Positions 1 through 5,372 of a stretch of 6,070 bases of DNA are shown here, piece by piece. The position numbers and the translations under genes were made by a program. The stretch spans positions 1 through 6,070 of the forward strand of contig CALBZH010000592.1 in assembly GCA_937889795.1 (NCBI GenBank), given 5' to 3'. Each line of letters starts with the position of its first letter. Within the stretch, counting starts at the first letter, position 1. The notes beneath the pieces are model-generated. The model had not been told where the DNA came from and made no database searches. It saw nothing but the letters and a program-made list of their open reading frames with translations. This stretch comes from an uncultured Syntrophobacteraceae bacterium (GTDB taxonomy: Bacteria > Desulfobacterota > Syntrophobacteria > Syntrophobacterales > Syntrophobacteraceae).

Positions 1-49
1 GGTGGAGAAATCGAAAAGTTGGGTAATTTTGAGTGCTGATGGAGAGCAC

Positions 50-81
50 AAAAAAGGTGGGAAAGCCTGAGAGCCTTGCCC
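50..81 (-). terminator. Probable intrinsic terminator of the two-gene unit
   Basis: On the minus strand, about 40 bases past the stop of the exported-protein gene, GGGCAAGGC can pair with GCTTTCCC around a six-base loop (one bulged C and one G-T pair). The sequence then runs ACC and six Ts. A GC-containing stem followed by a T run is the standard form of a rho-independent terminator. The bulge and the three bases between stem and T run weaken it. It would end the transcript that starts at the sigma-54 promoter near 1100. Confidence 0.5.
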
Positions 82-122
82 GCATGAAGAATGGCTCGCT
101 GAATGCTCCACCGCGCAAGGTT

Positions 123-560
123 TCAGTGGGGTGATGGAGACTGTCGACGTTTCAGTCCTTTTGGGGATTGCTTCGGTTTTTCAGGCTTTTTCTTGAGCTG
201 TGGCGAGATGCTGAGGTCTTCCAGCATGTACCAAGCACGTTCTTCTTGATCTCTCTCCTGAACCTCCTGACGATCGGTTCGGCCGGTACTGGAGTCGGCA
301 TCGTAATGCACGGTCGTTTCCGTTTCCCACTTCACCGCCAGGATCGTCCTAGCCGTTGAAGGAAACGACGGCAGTGCCCGGACCGTCAACAAATATGGTC
401 TGAGCGGGCGGCTGGTTTCAACGTGCCGCCCCTCGGATTGAGACGCTGTGGTGAGAGCGGGATGAGCCGATATGACGAGGGCCAAGGAGCAGGCCAGCAA
501 GCGCCATGCAGTCTTATTTCGCCGGGGCCAGTTGCCTAGAGGTAGTCGCCTCTGTTCCAC
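123..560 (-). CDS. Small exported protein of unknown function, basic C-terminal tail
   Basis: A 145-residue protein that I do not recognise. The N-terminus has the layout of a Sec signal peptide: a basic stretch (R13, R14, K16, R20), a hydrophobic core at about residues 21-32 (LLACSLALVISA), and likely cleavage near A32 or A39. The mature part has a short predicted beta-rich middle (about residues 60-95) and ends in a Lys/Arg/Pro/Ser-rich tail (about 120-145), which suggests an extended or surface-binding end. The start is a GTG at 560, chosen because GGAG lies 8 bases upstream and because it keeps the basic n-region. It overlaps the end of the preceding gene by 25 bases, so the two are probably translationally coupled and share the sigma-54 promoter near 1100. 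A periplasmic or envelope role linked to motility is inferred from context only. C24 sits in a poor lipobox (LLAC), so a lipoprotein is unlikely. Confidence 0.7.
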   Translation of the reverse strand: MEQRRLPLGNWPRRNKTAWRLLACSLALVISAHPALTTASQSEGRHVETSRPLRPYLLTVRALPSFPSTARTILAVKWETETTVHYDADSSTGRTDRQEVQERDQEERAWYMLEDLSISPQLKKKPEKPKQSPKGLKRRQSPSPH

Positions 561-1030
561 TTGATCGACTCCACGTAAGCAAGGATCTCTAGCTCGTTCG
601 CGACGGTCTTCATGGGATGCCCATCAGGAATGCTGCCTAGCTTGGACTTGAGGGATTCCGCATCTGCTGAGAGCGATTGAACGATGCTTTCTAGCTTTCT
701 CGGTTTGCCCTCAGCTGCATTGAGGGCCGACTCAATCCTGCTCAACAGCCCCTCCGCGGAAGTGAGGAGACCTGACTGTTCTGAATCTAGGGAAGGAATG
801 CTCGGAGAGAAAGGGGTTGCGAAGACGCTGCTTATCCCGGAAATCCCCTGGGACTCGGGGGAAACCTCCGAGGTGTCGGACGTCTTACGTGTGGCTCCAA
901 TTTCCTGCTCTAGGAGCATTTCGAAGGCGTCTTTTTGCTCGGTGCGCCCCTGCCTGGCTGTCTCTCTCTGGAGGTCAACGTGCGGCTTACCGCTTACATC
1001 GTCGATCTTCACGGCGATTCTCTCCTTCAT
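536..1030 (-). CDS. Uncharacterised flagellum-associated protein (hypothetical)
   Basis: A 164-residue hydrophilic protein with no signal peptide or membrane segment, so cytoplasmic or exported by a non-Sec route. It has three parts: a charged N-terminus (about 1-45, MKERIAVKIDD and an E/Q-rich helix), a Ser/Gly/Pro-rich linker (about 46-85), and a helical C-terminal part (about 86-150) with heptad-like leucines, ending in a compact segment with the sequence SIKWNRGDYL. I know no named family with certainty. The ATG at 1030 is preferred over the in-frame ATG at 1141 because a strong sigma-54 promoter (1096-1111) lies between them and predicts transcription start near 1085. The translation upstream of 1030 also does not look protein-like. 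No clear Shine-Dalgarno precedes 1030, and a TTG at 1036 is an alternative. A role in flagellar assembly is inferred from the sigma-54 promoter and the nearby flaG. The gene overlaps the following exported-protein gene by 25 bases. Confidence 0.7.
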   Translation of the reverse strand: MKERIAVKIDDVSGKPHVDLQRETARQGRTEQKDAFEMLLEQEIGATRKTSDTSEVSPESQGISGISSVFATPFSPSIPSLDSEQSGLLTSAEGLLSRIESALNAAEGKPRKLESIVQSLSADAESLKSKLGSIPDGHPMKTVANELEILAYVESIKWNRGDYL

Positions 1031-1095
1031 CTGCAACGTTAGCTTTATTGCCCGGAGCCCTGCATGGCCGGCAAGTGGATACGCACTATCCAGAA

Positions 1096-1111
1096 AGCAA
1101 ATCCTTTGCCA
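1096..1111 (-). promoter_or_regulatory. Sigma-54 (RpoN) promoter
   Basis: The minus strand reads TGGCAAAGGATTTGCT. Against the sigma-54 consensus TGGCAC-N5-TTGC(A/T) only the C after TGGCA differs. The invariant GG (-24) and GC (-12) have the correct spacing. Predicted transcription start is near 1085, giving a leader of about 55 bases before the ATG at 1030. Sigma-54 promoters need an AAA+ activator, which in motility clusters is often a FleQ/FlrC/FlgR-type protein. None is encoded in this window. Confidence 0.75.
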
Positions 1112-1238
1112 TGTCGATGGGAGGGTCAGAAAGGCCTGCATTCGAGAGCGAGTGAAGGCATTGAGCGAGCTAAAACAGCATGAGGATTAGGATGCGCACG
1201 GTCTAAACGTTTGCGGCGCGAATGTCGGTGAGAGGGGA

Positions 1239-1290
1239 CAGGCGGTTTCCTTCCTGCGGGAAGGAAATAAATGCCCGCCTGCTAGGCAGG
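1239..1290. repeat. Nested inverted repeats with mutually exclusive pairing
   Basis: On the plus strand a perfect 9-base-pair stem, TTTCCTTCC/GGAAGGAAA (1246-1254 with 1259-1267), closes a TGCG loop. It is enclosed by a second perfect 7-base-pair stem, CAGGCGG/CCGCCTG (1239-1245 with 1275-1281), with a 7-base bulge on one side. The right arm of the outer stem overlaps another small hairpin, CCTGC-TAG-GCAGG (1278-1290), so the two cannot form together. It lies about 100-150 bases past the kinase stop on the minus strand. It may be a 3' end structure or terminator of the kinase operon, although no T run follows. A REP-like palindromic element is also possible. Confidence 0.6.
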
Positions 1291-1311
1291 AATTGTATCG
1301 GTTCGGCCTCG

Positions 1312-1346
1312 GATGGATGAGTCCATACGCTTTGTCCTCATCCATC
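1312..1346. repeat. Perfect 10-bp inverted repeat downstream of the kinase gene
   Basis: GATGGATGAG (1312-1321) and CTCATCCATC (1337-1346) are exact reverse complements separated by 15 bases. The repeat lies 41 bases past the kinase stop on the minus strand. It could form a hairpin in the 3' part of the operon transcript, protecting the end of the message, or bind a dimeric protein as DNA. There is no T run, so it is not a classical terminator by itself. The remainder of the 1031-1386 gap holds only the repeat cluster at 1239-1290 and the promoter at 1096-1111; I see no gene in it. Confidence 0.6.
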
Positions 1347-1386
1347 TGAAGGTATTCGGGGGCGAGCAGATCACCGCCCGAGGAGG

Positions 1387-2208
1387 TCAAACGGGGATTT
1401 CAAGAATCGCCTGTGTTTCACCGGCTTCTCGCTTCAGCTTTGCCTTGACCCCGTAGGGCGCCATCAGTCGACGGACGGCGTAGAGTCCGAACCCATGTGG
1501 GGTCTCTATGTTCTTGAGCCCATCGGATGTGCTCGGCCAGCCTGAATAGAAGAGCTCAAAGAAGGTCTCTTCCGGGACGGTAACATCGAATCCCGTTCCC
1601 GTGTCACGGAAAAGGACTCGGATGATGTTGTTCTGGCGCTGACACTGGATAGTCAGCTTCTTTTCCGGTGCGTCATGCAAAGCAAGGATCGCATTCTGAA
1701 ACAGGTGCATGAGGGCGGGCACGATGTCCTTTCCCGGAATTCGGATTGGAGGCAGGTTCTCCTGAAGCTCGAGGTGGACCTCAACATGGTGTTTCAAGAA
1801 TAGATCGGCACGATAGATCTTTGACAGTTTCTTCAGTACGAACGGAAGATCAACATCGGATTCGCTGTTTTCGATTTCCTGAAGAATCATGAAGTCCTGG
1901 AGCATATCAACCAGGGCGCCCACCTGTCTTGAGAGCCTGTCCAGCCGTTCGTGCTGCTTGGTGAGAAGTTTATGGCAAGCTTCTTGGTCGCCCTCATCGT
2001 GTGCAGGCACGAGCTGATCCAGCTGCCTCTGCCCTTGCTCCATCATTTCGACCAGCATGGATAAGTTGTGCAACGGACCATTGATGTTATGAATGAGACC
2101 GCGGACGAGTTTGCCGGTATGACAGATCCGGTCCTTCTCGAGGAGAGCGTCCAGGAGGAGCTTGATCTGACTTTGAAGGTCGCCGTGCACCGCCGATTCC
2201 AAATTCAT
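1387..2208 (-). CDS. Soluble sensor histidine kinase without recognised input domain
   Basis: A 273-residue cytoplasmic histidine kinase, predicted to autophosphorylate on His and pass phosphate to receiver domains. The N-terminal helix (about 1-30) leads into a dimerisation/phosphoacceptor region with the H-box around H40 (LIHNINGPLHNL) and a long second helix (about 80-110). The HATPase_c domain has an N-box near N172 (LFQNAILAL), a G1 box DTGTGF (202-207), an F-box near 214-224 (ETFFELFYSGW) and a G2 box HGFGLYAV (238-245). No transmembrane segment, PAS, GAF or HAMP domain is present. It is the last gene of the three-gene signalling operon, so its likely partners are the two receiver proteins upstream. 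The ATG at 2208 was chosen because GAGAG lies 6 bases upstream and the conserved-looking helix begins there. An in-frame ATG at 2268, 4 bases after the preceding stop, would add 20 residues and is a real alternative; a GTG at 2307 is less likely. The H-box is unusual: Asn follows His and Gly is at +4. Confidence 0.9.
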   Translation of the reverse strand: MNLESAVHGDLQSQIKLLLDALLEKDRICHTGKLVRGLIHNINGPLHNLSMLVEMMEQGQRQLDQLVPAHDEGDQEACHKLLTKQHERLDRLSRQVGALVDMLQDFMILQEIENSESDVDLPFVLKKLSKIYRADLFLKHHVEVHLELQENLPPIRIPGKDIVPALMHLFQNAILALHDAPEKKLTIQCQRQNNIIRVLFRDTGTGFDVTVPEETFFELFYSGWPSTSDGLKNIETPHGFGLYAVRRLMAPYGVKAKLKREAGETQAILEIPV

Positions 2209-2272
2209 TTGATTCTCTCGCTTGCCTGTAAGGAGTGATGATGTCAAACTTGGGTAAAAGAGAGCCATGGTC

Positions 2273-3778
2273 TCAAAGGTCCCGATTCGCTGCCGAAATG
2301 AACGCACTCACGACTTCCCTGTCAAACTGTCGCCCACCGTTTTGTCTAAGTTCATCAAGGGCTGCGGATTTTGACATTGCCGCCCGATAGGCCCGCTTCG
2401 ATGTCATGGCGTCGAAGGCGTCTGCCACCATGACAATCCGAGCAAGCAGCGGAATCTCGTGCCCCGAAAGCCCATCCGGATAGCCGGTGCCGTCCCACCG
2501 CTCATGGTGGTGTCGAATAATGGCCCGTTCCTCCGGACTCAAGCCAAGCTCCGAAACGATCGACTCGCCGATCACCGGATGCTTTCGGACGAGCTCATAT
2601 TCTTCCTGGGTCAGCGCTGTGGGTTTGTTAAGAATGCTGTCCGCTATTCCAATCTTCCCGATGTCGTGCAGATGACCAACGGTACGGAGCGCCTCAACCT
2701 GACCGACCTCGCACCCCATCTCCTGAGCGATCAGGTATGCATAACGTGTTACTCGTTCGGAATGCTTCCCTGTGTAACGGTCTTTGGCTTCCAGGGCGTT
2801 CACCAAAGACCGGAGGATGCCATAGAAGTTGCTGATCATACTCTCGTAGAGCGCCATGTTTTCAATGGCAAGCGCAGCCTTCTTCATCAGAAAGTCCAGC
2901 AGCTTTACTTCAATTCCCGACTTCAGGTGGCTGTGGCTGCTGCCCGATGTCGCAAGAAAACCAAACAGTTCTCCCCGAATCTTTATGGGCCAGCAATAAT
3001 ACAGAGAGTCATCCTGTGCCGAGAGGGCCTGCTCGCCATTTCGAAAAAGGTCCAGCCCTTTTAGAGACAAATGCCCCGTCGTCTTCTCAAGGGTATTTCG
3101 TAGCGCTTCGATTTCTAGCTTGGAATTGCATCCTTTTGAACGGAGGTCGTCCAGACCGAATTCCGAGATCAGGATGACATGATGCTGGTCGGGTGGCAGA
3201 ATGAAAAAGCCGACCTTCTCTGCGGCCGTCAGGCTCGCGGCCATTTCGACGATGCGGGGATAGAGATCCTCGCTGGATCTGACTGCGTCGATTTGGCCCG
3301 AAATTTCAAACAGCTTGATCTGCTCGTCAACCTTCGCTTCCAATTCCTTGTTTACACATTCCAGTTGCTGCTGCGCTTGGATCTCCAGCTTGAGGCGGAG
3401 ATTCTCCAGAAGAAGTCTCCGCTCCTTGGTGACCCTTTCCAGCGCAAGGACCATGTCCTGCAGGGTGAAGGGTTTCGGGAGAAAATCAGAAGCCCCCTTT
3501 CTCATGGCCTCAATGGTGTAACTCATGGTCGGATAGCCGCTCATCATCACGACGGGAAGGCTGGGGTCCTGGCTCTTGAGAATCCCGATCAACTGGATAC
3601 CGTCCATATCAGGCAGCCTGAGGTCCACAAAGGCACAGTCGTAGACGTCGTCTTTAATGGCTACCAGGGCTTCATGAGCGGAATAGCATGTTTGAACCTT
3701 CTCGTGCTGAAGCTGCTGCAGGTATTCGCGCAGGAGGTCACAGAGGATCGAGTCGTCTTCAACGATTAGGATCTTCAT
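2273..3778 (-). CDS. Response regulator with receiver, GAF and HD-GYP domains (cyclic-di-GMP phosphodiesterase)
   Basis: A 501-residue cytoplasmic response regulator. The receiver domain (about 1-118) has the acidic pair D8/D9, phosphoacceptor D52 (FVDLRLPDMDG), S80 and K102. A coiled-coil linker (about 118-160) leads into a GAF-like sensory region (about 160-310). The HD-GYP domain (about 316-500) keeps its metal and catalytic motifs: H339, HDIGK with H371/D372, H400 (KHP), the HHERWDGTGYP stretch with H424/H425 and G432-Y433-P434, and D453. HD-GYP domains hydrolyse cyclic di-GMP to pGpG or GMP, so phosphorylation and a GAF ligand may both control second-messenger level and hence motility. 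The ATG at 3778 overlaps the preceding stop as ATGA, which suggests translational coupling; there is no strong Shine-Dalgarno of its own. RpfG-type proteins share the receiver/HD-GYP plan but usually lack the GAF domain. All catalytic residues look intact; substrate preference cannot be read from sequence. Confidence 0.95.
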   Translation of the reverse strand: MKILIVEDDSILCDLLREYLQQLQHEKVQTCYSAHEALVAIKDDVYDCAFVDLRLPDMDGIQLIGILKSQDPSLPVVMMSGYPTMSYTIEAMRKGASDFLPKPFTLQDMVLALERVTKERRLLLENLRLKLEIQAQQQLECVNKELEAKVDEQIKLFEISGQIDAVRSSEDLYPRIVEMAASLTAAEKVGFFILPPDQHHVILISEFGLDDLRSKGCNSKLEIEALRNTLEKTTGHLSLKGLDLFRNGEQALSAQDDSLYYCWPIKIRGELFGFLATSGSSHSHLKSGIEVKLLDFLMKKAALAIENMALYESMISNFYGILRSLVNALEAKDRYTGKHSERVTRYAYLIAQEMGCEVGQVEALRTVGHLHDIGKIGIADSILNKPTALTQEEYELVRKHPVIGESIVSELGLSPEERAIIRHHHERWDGTGYPDGLSGHEIPLLARIVMVADAFDAMTSKRAYRAAMSKSAALDELRQNGGRQFDREVVSAFISAANRDL

Positions 3779-4482
3779 GGGTTGCTGGTTCCCGCACCGT
3801 TGATGATCGCCTTCTTGAGCACGGAGAATTCCTTCTCATTGACGGCGCCATCACGTCGGAGCTCGGCCAGGCGCTCCAGTCTATTCAGAATTCCTGCTGC
3901 CGGATCTTTCGGTAGCTCATAATAATAGAGCGGTAACGATTGCTGAGGATAGAGGCAGAACGACTGCCGAGACCGCTCTTCGTTGGCGGTCTCGTGCGTC
4001 GGAACGTCGTCACTGGCGCTTCGACCTTCCAGAAGTTGAAGCTTTCGGTAGGCGCCCTCCAGTTCGTTGAGGAGACGGGCCTTTTCCCGGGAGATGCGGA
4101 TCATTTCGATGGCATTACGGGTCACCACCCCGATTCGTTCCATGGTGAATGGCTTTTGGACGTAATCGTAAGCCCCTTGCCTTATGGCTTCTACAGCAGA
4201 CTCGAGGCTGCCATACCCTGTTATGATTATTGACAGGAGATGAGGCAGCAGCTGTCGTGCTCGCGTCAAAAGGGTCAAGCCATCCATGTGCGGCATGTGC
4301 AAATCGGTAATCAACAAGTCTGCGGGAGCCTCTTGCAGCTGGGCCAAAGCCACCATTCCATCACCCGCGAGCGCTACCTCAATGCCGTCTTCTTCGATGG
4401 CGTCACGGATTAGCTTGCGGCAAACGTCGTCATCGTCGGTGATTAGGATTCTAACGGGAAGCTCCACTGACGATCCTCTCAT
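3775..4482 (-). CDS. Response regulator receiver protein with C-terminal SHOCT-like domain
   Basis: A 235-residue soluble protein and the first gene of the signalling operon. The receiver domain (about 9-125) has acidic residues D16-D19, phosphoacceptor D60 (ITDLHMPHMDG), T88 (IIITGYGS), Y107 and K110 (YVQKPF), so it should be phosphorylated. A coiled-coil helix follows (about 125-153), then a variable linker (about 154-195) with an odd aromatic patch (LPLYYYEL). The C-terminus (about 197-227, GILNRLERLAELRRDGAVNEKEF and on) matches the SHOCT pattern: a leucine-rich helix, an acidic/Gly turn and a second short helix. SHOCT is a small domain usually at protein ends and thought to mediate oligomerisation. 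There is no DNA-binding or enzymatic output, so signalling through protein contact is inferred. The ATG at 4482 has AGGGAG 8 bases upstream. The stop overlaps the next start by 4 bases. A sigma-54 promoter lies about 120 bases upstream. Confidence 0.92.
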   Translation of the reverse strand: MRGSSVELPVRILITDDDDVCRKLIRDAIEEDGIEVALAGDGMVALAQLQEAPADLLITDLHMPHMDGLTLLTRARQLLPHLLSIIITGYGSLESAVEAIRQGAYDYVQKPFTMERIGVVTRNAIEMIRISREKARLLNELEGAYRKLQLLEGRSASDDVPTHETANEERSRQSFCLYPQQSLPLYYYELPKDPAAGILNRLERLAELRRDGAVNEKEFSVLKKAIINGAGTSNP

Positions 4483-4515
4483 GAAATTGGCTCCCTAATC
4501 ATGCACTCAGTCGAT

Positions 4516-4579
4516 GGTGCCGAGGACCTGCTGGTCGACAGATCCTCTTCCACCGGGAATGGGGCGGGCAGTTCGCCCG
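4516..4579 (-). promoter_or_regulatory. Structured 5' leader of the signalling operon (two hairpins)
   Basis: Between the predicted transcription start (about 4590) and the ribosome binding site (4491-4496), the minus strand can form two hairpins. The first pairs CGGGC (4579-4575) with GCCCG (4569-4565) around a 5-base loop. The second pairs GAGGATCTG (4547-4539) with CAGGTCCTC (4530-4522), nine pairs including one G-T, around an 8-base loop, and GGTG (4554-4551) with CACC (4519-4516) extends it beyond an internal loop. No T run follows, so termination is unlikely. A message-stabilising or protein-binding role is inferred. Confidence 0.45.
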
Positions 4580-4600
4580 ATAGCTCAGTAGGGAAAAATA

Positions 4601-4616
4601 AGCACAATTCGTGCCG
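4601..4616 (-). promoter_or_regulatory. Sigma-54 (RpoN) promoter of the signalling operon
   Basis: The minus strand reads CGGCACGAATTGTGCT. Compared with TGGCACG-N4-TTGC(A/T), it matches GGCACG at -24 and TGCT at -12 with correct GG-to-GC spacing; the mismatches are the first T and one T of TTGC. A T-rich run (TATTTTT) follows, as is common downstream of -12. The predicted start is near 4590, about 108 bases before the ATG at 4482. It should require an AAA+ activator and so ties this kinase/receiver operon to the flagellar hierarchy. Confidence 0.75.
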
Positions 4617-4900
4617 GCCAAGTTCAGCTGGGAATGTGGAGGAGGGCAGCGGTTGCAGTGCGAGGGACTTCGGTGGAGCCTGCTGAGAAATACGCCTAAG
4701 GGATTGCGGGGGTGAACCTCTGTGTGTTCCTTGTTTCGAGGCAAACGAATCCGGCTGGGGGGAGTTGAGCGGCTGTGATCAATGCTGAGACATGCCCGCT
4801 ACCGACGAGCCAAGGAACATCGCTGCTTCCTGGATAAGGACGAGGCGCTGACCTGACGTGATGTCTGGGTATTATGCAATGAGGCTGACTACTCACATGT
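4617..4900. other. Intergenic stretch upstream of the sigma-54 promoter
   Basis: These 284 bases between the flaG stop and the sigma-54 promoter hold no convincing gene: the open frames present lack ribosome binding sites and have no protein-like composition. No terminator with a T run was found after flaG. The stretch is where an upstream activator site for the AAA+ regulator would be expected, but I see no clear pair of repeated sites. Confidence 0.5.
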
Positions 4901-5299
4901 TCAAACCTTCTTGTCGAATAGAGCTCCACGAAGCTCATCCAGCTTGTCTCGCAGCTCAAGCAGGTCTTCCGGCGGCAGCTGCCGGATCACGTCTCCGCTC
5001 TTACGATCCAGAACGCGTACCACGATGTCACCCGTCTTCTCTCGGATGTTGAATTCAAGCTCGATATTAAGATTATCCAGGTACGATTGGACTTCATCAA
5101 CAAGCTTCCGAGTGCTTCCCGGGTCCTGCTGTGTCAGATTCCTGTCTTGGCCCGTCTTGTTCCTGCCAACCTCTTCCGATTTTGTATTCTCCCCTGACTT
5201 GCCAATGGGTTGAATGAGAGGCAAATCCTGGGATTTCTTGTCATACCGGATCCACGATTCCGCCACCAATGGCTGAACTTCACGAATTCTTGCTTCCAT
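4901..5299 (-). CDS. flaG: FlaG-family flagellar protein
   Basis: A 132-residue protein. Residues 1-62 are polar and variable, typical of FlaG N-termini. Residues about 65-125 carry the FlaG core: a helix with LVDEVQSYLDNLNIEL, then LEFNIREKTGDIVVRVLDRKSGDVIRQLPPEDLL in two pieces (the strand pair LEFNIREKTGDIVVRVLD and the GDVIRQLPPEDLL motif), and a closing amphipathic helix. FlaG proteins occur beside flagellin and fliD genes and influence filament length; their exact biochemical role is poorly defined. The ATG at 5299 is certain: GGAGG lies 7 bases upstream (5307-5311). A longer in-frame reading to a TTG at 5389 overlaps the preceding gene's stop and is rejected. The gene follows the lipoprotein gene by 73 bases, so it may be co-transcribed with it or have its own promoter. 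Confidence 0.93.
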   Translation of the reverse strand: MEARIREVQPLVAESWIRYDKKSQDLPLIQPIGKSGENTKSEEVGRNKTGQDRNLTQQDPGSTRKLVDEVQSYLDNLNIELEFNIREKTGDIVVRVLDRKSGDVIRQLPPEDLLELRDKLDELRGALFDKKV

Positions 5300-5372
5300 G
5301 GGAAACCCTCCCCGAGTAGATTGCGATCCTTCAATCCTTATGTCGGTTACGCATGGGGGAAGCATTAAGTCT

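Noticed and set aside
31..50. Small inverted repeat GTGCT/AGCAC beside the A run
   Set aside because: Five base pairs with a 7-base loop and no T run in the proper direction. Likely chance next to the better terminator at 50-81.
1031..1141. N-terminal extension of the unknown flagellar gene to the ATG at 1141
   Set aside because: No Shine-Dalgarno precedes 1141, and a near-consensus sigma-54 promoter lies within the extension.
684..1190. Plus-strand open frame of 168 codons antisense to the unknown flagellar gene
   Set aside because: It is rich in Ser/Arg/Cys, has no ribosome binding site, matches no family, and covers both the sigma-54 promoter and the minus-strand gene. It is a shadow.
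1187..1390. 67-codon minus-strand frame after the kinase
   Set aside because: It begins with TTG overlapping the kinase stop, has no ribosome binding site and runs through the inverted repeats. Composition is not protein-like.
2459..3769. Long plus-strand open frames (2459-3064 and 3179-3769) opposite the HD-GYP gene
   Set aside because: The minus strand here encodes an unmistakable receiver-GAF-HD-GYP protein, and the plus-strand translations look like no known protein.
4499..4959. Minus-strand open frames in the gap between flaG and the signalling operon
   Set aside because: Rich in His/Pro/Arg/Ser, without ribosome binding sites, and crossing the sigma-54 promoter or the flaG end. No sign of coding.
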